Shown: positions 41,646 to 50,851 of the stretch, in pieces
Layout of the letters: each line of letters opens with the position of its first letter
Numbering within the stretch: position 1 is the stretch's first letter
Assembly: GCF_020424085.1 (NCBI RefSeq)
Contig: NZ_CP080203.1
Span: forward strand, 2,790,001 to 2,854,000
Direction: 5' to 3'
Length of the DNA stretch: 64,000 nt
Source: Mycetocola spongiae
GTDB taxonomy: Bacteria; Actinomycetota; Actinomycetes; Actinomycetales; Microbacteriaceae
The notes under the pieces: generated by a model
The model's input: only the letters and a program-made list of their open reading frames with translations
Told to the model about the DNA's origin: nothing
Databases searched by the model: none
Position numbers and translations under genes: made by a program

Positions 41646-42346
41646 GCGTGATCGCTCTCATAGCGGGCGATCACCGCGGCCGGCTCGCCGCTCTCGTGCA
41701 GGCGGCCGTTTTCGAAGCGCAATACCACCTCGCAGCGCGCGGCGAGCCGCATATCGTGGGTGACCAGGACCAGGCGCGGTACCGCCGCGGAGAAGAGATG
41801 ATCGGAGACCACGCGGCGATTCACCGCATCCAGCAGGGCGGTGGGCTCATCGGCCACCACCAGGCGCGGGCCGCCAATCAGCACCGAGCACAGCGCGAGC
41901 AGCTGCTTTTGCCCTCCCGAGAGATCGTGGGCGGGTGCGTCTGCGCGCGCGTCCAGGCCAAACCTCGGCAGGGCCTGCGCCACGCGCCGGGCGATCTCGG
42001 CGCGCGAGAGCCCGCGGCCGCGCAGGGAAAACGCGATATCCTCGGCCACCGTGGGGGCGATGATCTGGGCATCGGGATTGGAGAAGATAAATCCGACCGC
42101 GCGGCGCACCTCGCGGGCCTCGCGCGCGGGGTCCAGGCCCAGTACGCTCACGCTGCCCGAGGTGGCCGTGGCTAGGCCGTTCAGGAGCCGGGCAAACGTG
42201 GATTTCCCGGAGCCGTTGAGCCCAATCACCCCGATGCGGGTCTGATCGAGTGCCAGGCTGACGCCCGCGAGTGCCTCGTGGCCCCCGAGGGTGACCGAGA
42301 CATCGCTCAGGCGCAGCGCGGGGATCGCCCGGTCGGGTTCGCTCAC
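41642..42346 (-). CDS. bioM: Biotin ECF transporter, ATPase
   Basis: ATPase of 234 residues that drives BioY/BioN. Walker A GLNGSGKSTFARLL (about 40), Q-loop IFSNPDAQI, signature HDLSGGQKQLLALCSVL, Walker B LVVADEPTALLD, switch His in VTHDMRLA. GTG 42346 overlaps the bioY stop (GTGA) and gives a normal BioM length; the frame is open further upstream only inside bioY. Confidence 0.92.
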   Translation of the reverse strand: MSEPDRAIPALRLSDVSVTLGGHEALAGVSLALDQTRIGVIGLNGSGKSTFARLLNGLATATSGSVSVLGLDPAREAREVRRAVGFIFSNPDAQIIAPTVAEDIAFSLRGRGLSRAEIARRVAQALPRFGLDARADAPAHDLSGGQKQLLALCSVLIGGPRLVVADEPTALLDAVNRRVVSDHLFSAAVPRLVLVTHDMRLAARCEVVLRFENGRLHESGEPAAVIARYESDHA

Positions 42347-42948
42347 CGGGCGGCGGGGGTGCGGCCGAAGGCGCGCGGATAGGCGCGCCATAGGGCCATC
42401 GTGAGCACCGTGGCCACGGTGGCCTTAAGCAGGTCCCCCGGGAGGAAAACGAGCGATTGCAGGGCCGCCTGCGGGAGCGCCAGGCCGGTTACCGCGGACT
42501 GCACGGGAATGCCCACCGCGTAGATCGCGAGGATTCCGCCGACCACGGTGCCCAGGGCGGTGCGCCACCAGGTGGGAACGACGCCGGAGTGCACGATGAG
42601 CCCGGTGAGAAACGCGCCGAGGATCCAGCCGAGGACATAGCCGCCGCTCGGGCCGATAAACACGCCCAGCCCGCCGCGTGCCCCCGAGAGCAGCGGGAGT
42701 CCCACGGCAACGAGGATATTAAAGATCAGCACGGCCGTGGCTCCGCGCCACGGGCCGAGCACGGCGCCCGCGAGCATGATGCCGAGGGTCTGGGCGGTGA
42801 TCGGGACACCCCCGCCAAAGATGGGGATGGGGCCCGGCAGCCCCAGCGCGGCGATCAGGGCCGCAAATACGGCGATGCGCGCGATATCGGCGCTGGCAAA
42901 GCGGCGCGAGGTTGCCGCGGTGCGGGTGGGGGTGGGGATGGTGGACAC
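42343..42948 (-). CDS. bioY: Biotin ECF transporter, substrate-binding S component
   Basis: Biotin-binding membrane protein of 201 residues with six hydrophobic helices. BioY features: the start of helix 1 followed by GGGVPITAQTLGIMLAGAVLGPWRG, and FIGPSGGYVLGWILGAFLTG, the segment lining the biotin pocket. The start is GTG 42948 after GAAAGGG. It is the first gene of bioYMN, divergent from a BioQ-like repressor with two operators in the spacer, so biotin availability probably controls it. Confidence 0.95.
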   Translation of the reverse strand: MSTIPTPTRTAATSRRFASADIARIAVFAALIAALGLPGPIPIFGGGVPITAQTLGIMLAGAVLGPWRGATAVLIFNILVAVGLPLLSGARGGLGVFIGPSGGYVLGWILGAFLTGLIVHSGVVPTWWRTALGTVVGGILAIYAVGIPVQSAVTGLALPQAALQSLVFLPGDLLKATVATVLTMALWRAYPRAFGRTPAAR

Positions 42949-42980
42949 GGGGGCCCTTTCGCTCGGGGGAAAAATCCACC

Positions 42981-43031
42981 TGAACGACGTTCACTTGAAC
43001 GCTGTTCAGGTAGGCCTGGATTGAGTATAGT
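42981..43031. promoter_or_regulatory. Two BioQ-type operators and bioQ promoter
   Basis: Two perfect 13-bp palindromes of the form TGAAC-N3-GTTCA: TGAACGACGTTCA (42981-42993) and TGAACGCTGTTCA (42996-43008), start-to-start 15 bp. BioQ sites in corynebacteria are described as TGAAC-N3-GTTAC, closely similar. For the repressor gene, TGTTCA (43003-43008) as -35 and TATAGT (43026-43031) as -10 have a 17-bp spacer, placing the second operator over the -35. Confidence 0.82.
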
Positions 43032-43037
43032 GTGGGG

Positions 43038-43700
43038 ATGGCCACCTCCCGCAACTCCCGGTTCCCGCAGACCCGTCATTCGCGCGAGGACGTGGCCGCG
43101 GCCGCCCTCAAGATCCTCGATGACTACGGGCTCGCCGATCTCACGATGCGCCGCCTTGCCGCCACGCTGGATGTGCAGCCGAGCGCGCTGTACTGGCATT
43201 TCTCCAATAAGCAGACGCTCCTGGCACACCTCGCCGATCTGATCGTGGACCGCCCCGAGGCCGAGCCCGCGGATAACCCGGCCCGGCCCGGCCCGTGGCG
43301 CGCCGCCGCCTCCGCCGAGGCCGAGGCGCTGCGCGCGAGCCTGCTCGCCTATCGGGACGGGGCCGAGGTGGTCTCAAGCACGCTCGCGCTGGGCCTGGGC
43401 GCGGATGCACCCGCGCGCCGGCTCACCCGGATTTTTGAGGATGGGGGAGTGGATCCGGAAACCGCCTCCGCCGCCGCGGCCGTGCTTATTCACTTCGCGC
43501 TGGGCTATGTCTCGCATGAGCAGCAGCGCATCCAGGCCGATAGCATCGGGGCGGTGGCCCCCGAGAGCGCCGCGGCCCCCGCGGCCATCACCCATCCGCG
43601 CGGTGCCGATGGCTTTGGTTTTGGCGTGAACCTGATCCTCGATGGACTCTCCGAGCATGCCGGTCGGCCCGAGGGATCGCGGGCGGCCGAGGCCCGCTAG
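43038..43700 (+). CDS. bioQ: TetR-family repressor, BioQ-like
   Basis: TetR regulator of 220 residues. The helix-turn-helix is in HSREDVAAAALKILDDYGLADLT and MRRLAATLDVQPSALYWHFSNKQTLL (about 14-60). BioQ is the biotin-gene repressor in many actinobacteria; the assignment rests on divergent bioY and the two matching operators. ATG 43038 begins 7 nt after the -10 element, so its mRNA is probably leaderless. A GTG 6 bp upstream is possible but would fall before the transcription start. Confidence 0.85.
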   Translation: MATSRNSRFPQTRHSREDVAAAALKILDDYGLADLTMRRLAATLDVQPSALYWHFSNKQTLLAHLADLIVDRPEAEPADNPARPGPWRAAASAEAEALRASLLAYRDGAEVVSSTLALGLGADAPARRLTRIFEDGGVDPETASAAAAVLIHFALGYVSHEQQRIQADSIGAVAPESAAAPAAITHPRGADGFGFGVNLILDGLSEHAGRPEGSRAAEAR

Positions 43701-43706
43701 CGCGGT

Positions 43707-44627
43707 TTAGGCCGAGGGGCGCAGCGCGGCCCCGAGCCCCAGGCGGCGGCGCAGCGAGCCCAGGCCCGCGGCCCCCAGGATGCCCTCGGCGCGCAGCCGC
43801 GGAATCAGATCATGCGCGATACCGCGGGCATCGCCGGCCAGCGAGAGTGGGCGCAGGTGCAGGCCGTCCAGCGGCCCATCACGCAGCTCGGTATGCACGC
43901 GCGCGATCAGTGCATCCCCGCCCGGATAGGGATAGGGCACCGAGAGCAGGATGCGCACGGGGAGGGCGCCGCGCCCGTGGGCCACGATCCGCGAGCGCAC
44001 ATCCGTGGTGGTCAGGCCCGCACCATCGGCGAGCACCACCACATCGGCGGTGCGCGCCGCGGTATCCAGGGATGCGGTATCGGAGACACCGATGACCACC
44101 GGGGGATTACCCTGCGGGGGTCGCGGCATTGCGCCCGCGCCCCGGGCCCCCTCGGCGGGCAAAAAATTCTCATAGCGCAGGCGGTCGCGATCGATATAGC
44201 GCTCGGCCACCTCATCGCGCACCGCGCGGTCCTCCCATGCGTCCCAGAGCTCTCGCACCACGTCGATCAGCGCCTCCGCGCGCTCCCATTCGCCCGCGGG
44301 ATCCCCGCCGTCCACCGCCGCCTGCCAGCCCGAGCGGCCGCGCGAGGCATAGTCGAGCGTGGCGGTCGCGGTGGAGACCAGGACCGGCTCCCGGCGCGCC
44401 ACCGTCACGGTGGGTACCAGCCCAATATTCGCCGTGATCGGCGCGATCTTCGCGAGCACATCCAGCGCACCAAGCGTGGAATCGGCCGCGCCGGGGCCCT
44501 CCCCGAGCGTGACAAAATCCGCGCCCGCGGCCTCCAACGCACGCACCGCCCGCAGCCGGGCCGGGCCGCCCTGGGCCGGATCAAGATCGGCGGTGAGATC
44601 CACCGCAACCGCCAGAATGAAGGTCAT
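43707..44627 (-). CDS. Luciferase-like flavin monooxygenase (LLM family)
   Basis: A 306-residue LLM-fold protein, short for the family (often 330-450). It begins with FILAVAVDLTADLDPAQGG and ADFVTLGEGPGAAD, has LGALDVLAKIAPITANIGLVPTVTV and SRGRSGWQAAV, typical of reduced-FMN-dependent monooxygenases related to NtaA. The C-terminal VVVLADGAGLTTTDVRSR is weaker. ATG 44627 follows GAGG; the open frame extends upstream without support. It is convergent with the bioQ gene, 6 bp apart. Substrate unknown. Confidence 0.82.
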   Translation of the reverse strand: MTFILAVAVDLTADLDPAQGGPARLRAVRALEAAGADFVTLGEGPGAADSTLGALDVLAKIAPITANIGLVPTVTVARREPVLVSTATATLDYASRGRSGWQAAVDGGDPAGEWERAEALIDVVRELWDAWEDRAVRDEVAERYIDRDRLRYENFLPAEGARGAGAMPRPPQGNPPVVIGVSDTASLDTAARTADVVVLADGAGLTTTDVRSRIVAHGRGALPVRILLSVPYPYPGGDALIARVHTELRDGPLDGLHLRPLSLAGDARGIAHDLIPRLRAEGILGAAGLGSLRRRLGLGAALRPSA

Positions 44628-44929
44628 CGGGGGCCTCGCACGGGGGCCTGGGCGGGCCCGCGATGGGTGCCGGCGGCGGTGAGCGCTGCGTGCATCGGGT
44701 CCCTCCCTCGGGAAATCGGGGGCGCCGCGGCCCCGATTCCTGGGCACGGGAGCGCCGTGAATCTCACATTACGGAAGCGCCCGGGGGCTCACGAGGCCCG
44801 GCCGTCATCGGGGGTCATAAATCGCCACCGGGTGTAACGGGAGGCCCCCGGGTGGCCGCGAGGCAAACTCCCGGGATACTCTTTTCCGCCGCCGCGATCG
44901 CCCCGCGCCCGCGTGTTAAGGTGGGCCCC

Positions 44930-45265
44930 ATGAGACGCGGCGAGCTGGCCAGACGCACCGGGGTTCATCCCGAAACCATCCGCTTTTATGAGGCGCGCGG
45001 GATCATCCCGGCCCCGCGCCGCCTCGCCAATGGCTATCGCGATTATGACGAACAGCATGTGCGGCTGCTGCGCCGGGCCGCCGCCGCGCGCCGCCTCGGG
45101 CTGCCGCTTGCGGCCCTGGACCCGGCCCCCGAATCGGCCGCGACGCTGCGCGAGCTCCTCGCCGCGCGCCTGTCCGCGAGCGAGCACGCGCTGCGCCGCC
45201 TCGCGCGTGAACGCGCCGATCTGCGCGAATTACTGGCCGCGGAGACTGCCCGGTACGGCGTCTAG
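44930..45265 (+). CDS. MerR-family regulator
   Basis: Small MerR-type DNA-binding protein of 111 residues: HTH MRRGELARRTGVHPETIRFYEARGIIP, wing with NGYRDYDEQHVRLLRRAAAARRLGLPLAALD, and an Arg/Leu-rich dimerisation helix. It has no Cys-rich metal loop, so the effector is unknown. AAGGTGG precedes ATG 44930. The open frame further upstream runs through the LLM promoter region and is not used. Its 3' end lies in a tandem 22-bp repeat. Confidence 0.85.
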   Translation: MRRGELARRTGVHPETIRFYEARGIIPAPRRLANGYRDYDEQHVRLLRRAAAARRLGLPLAALDPAPESAATLRELLAARLSASEHALRRLARERADLRELLAAETARYGV

Positions 45266-45328
45266 GGGTGCCCGGCGCGGTGATTAGGGTTGCCCGGCAC
45301 GGCGCCTAGGGTTGCCCGGGTCGCGGCC
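45241..45328. repeat. Four tandem 22-bp units at the merR 3' end
   Basis: Unit starts at 45241, 45263, 45285 and 45307. The core GCCCGG followed by CGG-rich sequence is shared, and units 2-4 begin TAGGGGT or TAGGGTT. The first unit is inside the merR coding sequence and the second carries its stop codon, so the array seems to have grown by duplication of the gene end. Confidence 0.75.
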
Positions 45329-45378
45329 GGCATGACACCCTGGCAGATACGCACGGTCACAGATTGGACACCACCCCT

Positions 45379-46506
45379 ATGGCGCTCTTCGCCCGTAAGC
45401 CCCCCAAGCCCTCCGGTCCGCCGGCGGGTCCGCCCTCGCTCTGGCGCGATGGTTATGGCAGGGTTGCGACCCGCAGCCTGCAGACCCTCCTGGTGCTGGG
45501 CCTGGTGGCGGCACTGCTCTTCCTGATGTCCCAGGTGGGATTGATCCTGATCGCGGTGATCCTCGCCCTGATTCTGGCCTCGGCCATGTCCCCGGTGATC
45601 GGCTGGATGCGGCGCCGCGGCATCCCCTCGATGCTCGCCACCTGGGCCGCGCTGATCGCGATCCTGGTGCTGCTGGGTGCGGTGGGTACCCTGATCGTCT
45701 GGGCGGTGCGCGATCAGTGGGCCGACCTGGCCGATTCCGCGGTGGATGGCTTTAACCAGCTTCAGGACTATTTTAAAGACCTGCCCTTCACCATCGACGA
45801 GGAGCAGATCGACTCCTTCAAGGAAACCATCACCGGTTTTCTGACCAGCAGCCAGTTTGGTTCGGGGGCGCTCGCCGGAGTCTCGGCCGCCACGAGCTTC
45901 CTCACCGGCCTCTTCCTGATGATTGTGGTGCTGTTCTTTTTCCTCAAGGATGGCCCGAAGATTTGGGAGTTCCTGCTGCGCCCCTTCCGCGGGGAGGCCT
46001 ATCTGCGGGCCCGCCGCGTGGGCGATAAGACGGTCTCGGTGCTTGGCGAATACGTGCGCGGCACCGCGGCGGTGGCCGCGGTGGATGCCATCGGTATCGG
46101 CGTGGGCCTGGCGATTCTGGGCGTCCCGCTCGCCCTGCCCCTCGCGATCATCGTGTTTGTTTTTGCGTTTATCCCCATCGTGGGTGCCACGGTGGCGGGG
46201 GCGCTCGCCGCGCTGGTCGCGCTGGTGGCCAATGGGCCGGTGAGCGCGATCATCGTGGTGGCGATCGTGATCGGGGTAAACCAGCTCGAGGGCAACCTGC
46301 TGCAGCCGGTGCTGATGGGGCGTTCGCTGAAGCTGCATGCCCTCGTGATCCTGCTGGCGCTGACCGCGGGCACGCTGATCGGCGGCATCCTCGGCGCGGT
46401 GCTGGCCGTGCCGATTGCGGCCGTGGCCTGGGGCATCATCAGCGTCTGGAACGGCGAGAATATCCCGGCCCGTCCGGCGCAGCAGAAAAGACCCGAGGAG
46501 GTCTAG
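45379..46506 (+). CDS. AI-2E family transporter (TqsA-like) 1
   Basis: Membrane protein of 375 residues with about eight hydrophobic segments, of the UPF0118/PF01594 family. Landmarks: LLVLGLVAALLFLMSQVGLILIAVILALILASAMSPVIGWM at the N-terminus, FLTGLFLMIVVLFFFLKDGPKIWEF in the middle and FAFIPIVGATVAGALAALVAL with NQLEGNLLQPVLMG later, which is the most conserved part. Members export autoinducer-2 or act as Na+/H+ antiporters, so the name is not a function assignment. ATG 45379 is used; a TTG 15 bp upstream is an alternative. Confidence 0.88.
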   Translation: MALFARKPPKPSGPPAGPPSLWRDGYGRVATRSLQTLLVLGLVAALLFLMSQVGLILIAVILALILASAMSPVIGWMRRRGIPSMLATWAALIAILVLLGAVGTLIVWAVRDQWADLADSAVDGFNQLQDYFKDLPFTIDEEQIDSFKETITGFLTSSQFGSGALAGVSAATSFLTGLFLMIVVLFFFLKDGPKIWEFLLRPFRGEAYLRARRVGDKTVSVLGEYVRGTAAVAAVDAIGIGVGLAILGVPLALPLAIIVFVFAFIPIVGATVAGALAALVALVANGPVSAIIVVAIVIGVNQLEGNLLQPVLMGRSLKLHALVILLALTAGTLIGGILGAVLAVPIAAVAWGIISVWNGENIPARPAQQKRPEEV

Positions 46507-46507
46507 C

Positions 46508-46541
46508 CCGGGTGCGGGTGGCCGCGGCCACCCGCACCCGG
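46508..46541. terminator. Convergent terminator
   Basis: A perfect 16-bp stem (left arm CCGGGTGCGGGTGGCC, 46508-46523; right arm 46526-46541) with a 2-nt loop lies between the convergent AI-2E gene and an aldo/keto reductase gene. Confidence 0.75.
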
Positions 46542-46548
46542 ATTATCG

Positions 46549-47499
46549 CTAGGGCAGGGGACGCCCGCGCGCCGCGGTCCACAGCGCATACCACTCATCG
46601 CCGGTCATCGCGGCGGCGGCCGTCTCGGCCCCCGCGCTCGCGGCGATGCGCCCGGGGTTGGCGGTGCCCAGGACCGCCGAGATATCGGCGGGATGCTTCA
46701 GCAGCCAGCCGAGAACCACGGCCTCGGGGCCCACGCCGTAGCTGCGCGCGAGATCCAGCACCAGATCGGTTGTGGCCGCATCGGCGGGGCTTTGCTCGGG
46801 GGTGCGCTGCGAATAGCGGCCCTTGGCCAGGGGTCCCCAGGCCTGGAGTGCCACGCCGTTGCGGGCACACCATTCCAGCGTGCCGTGCGGGAAGGATACG
46901 GCGGTGCCCTCGGGGTGGTTAATCAGCACGCCGCTCTCCGCAAAATCGCTGCGGTAGAGGCTCGCCTCGATCTGGTTCACCACGATCGGAACATCGAGCC
47001 CCTCCTGGAGGTAGTCGATCTGCGCGGCCGACATATTGGAGACCCCCAGCGCGCCGATGCGTCCGCTCGCGAGCAGCTCGTTGATGGCCACGCGCAGTTC
47101 GCCCACGTTCAGCAGCGGATCGGGGCGGTGCAGGAGCAGCAGGTCCACGCCGGGGGCATCCAGCCGGGCGAGGGAGGCGGTCACGGATTCCAGGACCGCC
47201 GCCGCGGAGAGGTCATAGCGCCCGCCGAGCTCTGGGGTGCCCAGGCGGATGCCACATTTGGTTTGCACGGTGGTGTCGGTGAACCAGTCGGGATGGGCGG
47301 CGCGCACGGCGCCAAAAACGCTCTCGGCCTTGCCTCGGCCGTAAATATTGGCGTGATCAAACGTGGTGATGCCGGCGTCGAGGGCGGCGCGCAGCGCGCG
47401 TGTGGCGTGTTCGGTGGCCGCGGGGGTGACCTCCGGGGCGGTCCATTCCCCGCCGAGTCCCATGCAACCAAAGATGAGTCGCCCGGTGTTTTCTGTCAT
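46549..47499 (-). CDS. Aldo/keto reductase (YdhF-like)
   Basis: NADPH-dependent oxidoreductase of 316 residues with a TIM-barrel fold. Motifs: GITTFDHANIYGRGKAESVFG (catalytic Asp/Tyr), QTKCGIR (catalytic Lys), LLLLHRPDPLL (His), IGALGVSNMSAAQI, and the cofactor end AVLGTANPGRIAAS. This organisation matches the YdhF subgroup. ATG 47499 gives the expected N-terminus. Single gene; substrate unknown. Confidence 0.9.
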   Translation of the reverse strand: MTENTGRLIFGCMGLGGEWTAPEVTPAATEHATRALRAALDAGITTFDHANIYGRGKAESVFGAVRAAHPDWFTDTTVQTKCGIRLGTPELGGRYDLSAAAVLESVTASLARLDAPGVDLLLLHRPDPLLNVGELRVAINELLASGRIGALGVSNMSAAQIDYLQEGLDVPIVVNQIEASLYRSDFAESGVLINHPEGTAVSFPHGTLEWCARNGVALQAWGPLAKGRYSQRTPEQSPADAATTDLVLDLARSYGVGPEAVVLGWLLKHPADISAVLGTANPGRIAASAGAETAAAAMTGDEWYALWTAARGRPLP

Positions 47500-47672
47500 T
47501 GCCGATATCCGTTCGTCGATGAACGCGAGTATGTCGCGGTGGTTCCGTAGTGCAGAATATCGCCTCGCCCGCCGCCGACACGAGGGGTTGCCAAAATTTG
47601 CCCTCAAGTGGGCTTGAGGCCCTAGCCTGGGGCCACGAGGAGCGCGGCGACCCGAACGCCGCGGGAGGACCT

Positions 47673-47993
47673 ATGACCTATGTAATTGCCCAGCCCTGTG
47701 TGGACCTGAAGGATCGCGCGTGTGTGGACGAATGCCCCGTGGACTGCATCTACGAGGGCGCCCGTTCGCTGTATATTCACCCCGATGAGTGCATCGACTG
47801 CGGGGCCTGCGATCCGGTATGCCCGGTTGAGGCCATCTATTATGAGGATGATTTGCCCGAGGAATGGGCCGATTATTATTCGGCCAATGTGGAGTTTTTC
47901 CGCGAGATTGGTTCCCCGGGCGGCGCCAATCGCAGCGGAACCTTCGATTTTGATCATCCGATCATCGCGGCACTCCCGGTGCAGTCGCATTAA
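47673..47993 (+). CDS. fdxA: Seven-iron ferredoxin FdxA
   Basis: Electron carrier of 106 residues with one [3Fe-4S] and one [4Fe-4S] cluster. Cysteines: CVDLKDRACVDECPVDC (first set, with the CxxxxxxxC pattern) and CIDCGACDPVCPVE (second set). The C-terminal half (YYEDDLPEEWADYYSANVEFF) is the usual FdxA extension. GGAGG precedes ATG 47673. Likely general electron donor, for example to cytochromes P450. Confidence 0.96.
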   Translation: MTYVIAQPCVDLKDRACVDECPVDCIYEGARSLYIHPDECIDCGACDPVCPVEAIYYEDDLPEEWADYYSANVEFFREIGSPGGANRSGTFDFDHPIIAALPVQSH

Positions 47994-47996
47994 AAC

Positions 47997-48033
47997 GGGG
48001 GTGGCGGCACCGATTCCCGGTGCCGCCACCCCC
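47997..48033. terminator. Terminator between fdxA and convergent aldo/keto reductase
   Basis: The stem GGGGGTGGCGGCACCG (47997-48012) pairs perfectly with CGGTGCCGCCACCCCC (48018-48033) around a 5-nt loop. Confidence 0.8.
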
Positions 48034-48043
48034 GGGGATGCGG

Positions 48044-48892
<849 letters not shown>

Positions 48893-48973
48893 CTACGCCG
48901 AGTCTTTCGGCCCGTCGAGGGTGAGCACCCGAGTATGACAAACGTTGCGCTCGCCCTGAGCGAACGCCCGGGG

Positions 48974-49681
48974 TTAGGGGTTCTCGGGGGCGGAGAGTAG
49001 GCGCAGCCATTCGCCGAGGAGCGCGCGCTCGGCGGGGCTGAGGATGGCCCCCTCGGGGGTGCCCGCGGATTCGTCCAGCCGCGCGGCGAGGGTGATTGCG
49101 GCCCCGGCCAGGCCCCCCGCGCCCGCGGCGGGGTGGTCCGCGCCCGCGGGGGTGAGGATATCCGCGAGGAGCGCATCGCGCACCGCCGCGGAGATTGCGG
49201 GATCGGGATAGGCCTCGGGGCGGGTGATGAGGGAGAGCGCCACCCCGCTATTGGCGGACATCACCATGCGGGTCGCCGTCTCGGCGGGCACCCGCAGCCG
49301 GCCGGCCGCGGCGCAGCGCTCGATGACGGCGCGCAGGAGGGCATGCGCCTCGCCCACGGCCTCGGGTACCACGGTGAGTCCGGGGGCATACATCAGCCGA
49401 TAGAGATTGGGGTGGTCGAGGGCAAATGCCGTATGCCCGTCCCAGCCGGAGATCAGGTCGGCCACGGGATCCGCGGAGGGTACGGCCGCGCGCTTCCCCT
49501 CCAGATAGGAGCCAAAACCATAGTCCACGGCCGCCGCGATCAGGCCGTTTTTATCACCAAACATCCGATACAGCGTGGGCTGCTGAATGCCCGCGGCCTC
49601 GCAGACCGCGCGCGTGGACACATCGGCGGTCGCGGACTGGGCCAGCAGGTCGGCGGTGATTTGCAGGATCCGTGTGCGCAT
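48974..49681 (-). CDS. TetR-family regulator
   Basis: Repressor of 235 residues. HTH: RILQITADLLAQSATADVSTRAVCEAAGIQQPTLYRMFGDKNGLI (first 50 residues). The C-terminal ligand domain is Ala/Leu-rich and ends LLGEWLRLLSAP. The gene is upstream of and co-directional with the aldo/keto reductase. A short inverted element around CAGCCACTGTTAGCACTG precedes the start, but I could not assign an operator with confidence. Confidence 0.85.
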   Translation of the reverse strand: MRTRILQITADLLAQSATADVSTRAVCEAAGIQQPTLYRMFGDKNGLIAAAVDYGFGSYLEGKRAAVPSADPVADLISGWDGHTAFALDHPNLYRLMYAPGLTVVPEAVGEAHALLRAVIERCAAAGRLRVPAETATRMVMSANSGVALSLITRPEAYPDPAISAAVRDALLADILTPAGADHPAAGAGGLAGAAITLAARLDESAGTPEGAILSPAERALLGEWLRLLSAPENP

Positions 49682-49840
49682 GCCGCCAGCCTATCAGCCA
49701 CTGTTAGCACTGCCCGGCGAAACCTTTATCGCCGCTACGGCGCGATCCGTGGCCCGGCTGGCGGCCGCGCGGGCCACACAGGATAGGCTGTCCCTCACCC
49801 CGCGGCCAACGTCGGCCCGCGGCCATTCGGAAGGTTCGCC

Positions 49841-49948
49841 ATGTTCGCACCCCGCACCACCCCGTTTATCGCCCCCGCCCGCGCCGCCGAGGCCCCGCGC
49901 CCGGTTCCCAAGCCCGGGCCGTTCCCGCGCCCCGCCGGTCGCTCCTAG
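49841..49948 (+). CDS. Possible 35-residue Pro/Arg-rich small protein
   Basis: A short frame with GGAAGG about 6 nt before ATG 49841. The product begins MFAPRTTPFIAPARAAEA and is Pro/Ala/Arg-rich, with no signal peptide or Cys. Composition is also what random high-GC sequence gives, so this stays doubtful. Confidence 0.3.
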   Translation: MFAPRTTPFIAPARAAEAPRPVPKPGPFPRPAGRS

Positions 49949-50073
49949 CGGCACGCGCGCGACCGGCCGCGGACTCTTCCATCCGGACCCCGGGGACCGA
50001 TAAGATTTCGCTCAGTCAGGCCGGTCGCGCGGATGCCCCTTTCCGACACTCCGGCTCCTTCGAAAGGCACCAC

Positions 50074-50802
50074 ACGTCCGCACTGCGTCTCCTCGCCCCG
50101 GTCGCCGCGCTCGCGGCCCTCGTCCTGGCCGGTTGTGCCGGCCCCTCACCCGATCCGATCAAGGATTCCGATCTGGTGGGTACCTGGGTTACCGGCGAAA
50201 GCTATCCCACCCTGAGCGCACCGCCCTATCTGACCATCGAGGACGGCGGCGATTGGACCAGCTCCGATGGCTGTAATACCGTCACCGGAACCTGGGATCT
50301 GGGCAAGACCGGGGACCTCACCGTCACGGCCGGCCCCAGCACGCTGATCGCCTGCGAGGGCGCACCGCTGCCCCTCTTTATGTCCACCGCCGCGCGCGCC
50401 GAGCTGCGCGAGGGCAAGCTGGTGCTGATCGATGCCGAGAAGAAGGAACTGGTGACCCTGGAAACCGGAACCGCGCCGAGCACCGATCCCGCCGCGGGCG
50501 GCTCCGAGGTCCTCGACGTGGCCGGCACCTGGAGCGCCGAGGCCCCCGCCGCGGGTGCCGCACCCACCCTGATCCTGGAGGCCGGCGGCCGCCTCGGCGG
50601 AAGCGATGGCTGTAACTCGCTGATCGGCGACTGGAATATCCAGGGCGATACCCTCACCTTTGGGGCGATCGGCTCGACCCGGATGGCCTGCGAGGGCGTG
50701 GATACCTGGCTCTCCGCCGCCGCCACCGGAACCGTGGACGGCGATACCCTCACCGTTCTGGACGCCGCCGGAAACGAGATCGGCCACCTCACCCGCCGGT
50801 AG
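50074..50802 (+). CDS. META-domain lipoprotein with non-canonical ACG start
   Basis: Secreted lipoprotein of about 242 residues with two HslJ/META-like repeats. The second is clearer: GRLGGSDGCNSLIGDWNIQGD and TRMACEGVDTWL; the first has TSSDGCNTVTGTWDLG and LIACEGAPLPLF. The signal peptide and lipobox (LAALVLAGCAG) are encoded upstream of any in-frame ATG, GTG or TTG. The best-placed codon is ACG at 50074, with the Shine-Dalgarno GAAAGG six bases earlier. Using the first normal start (GTG 50176) would drop the lipobox. So it starts at ACG, or a start codon was mutated, or there is a sequence error. A terminator follows. Confidence 0.75.
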   Translation, partial: TSALRLLAPVAALAALVLAGCAGPSPDPIKDSDLVGTWVTGESYPTLSAPPYLTIEDGGDWTSSDGCNTVTGTWDLGKTGDLTVTAGPSTLIACEGAPLPLFMSTAARAELREGKLVLIDAEKKELVTLETGTAPSTDPAAGGSEVLDVAGTWSAEAPAAGAAPTLILEAGGRLGGSDGCNSLIGDWNIQGDTLTFGAIGSTRMACEGVDTWLSAAATGTVDGDTLTVLDAAGNEIGHLTRR

Positions 50803-50804
50803 CG

Positions 50805-50850
50805 CATAAAAAGAGGGGGTGTCCCGTGTGGGACACCCCCTCTTTTTATG
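50805..50850. terminator. Bidirectional terminator
   Basis: The arm AAAAAGAGGGGGTGTCCC pairs perfectly with GGGACACCCCCTCTTTTT around GTGT. A/T tracts on both sides make it work in both directions between the lipoprotein and AI-2E genes. Confidence 0.92.
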
Positions 50851-50851
50851 C

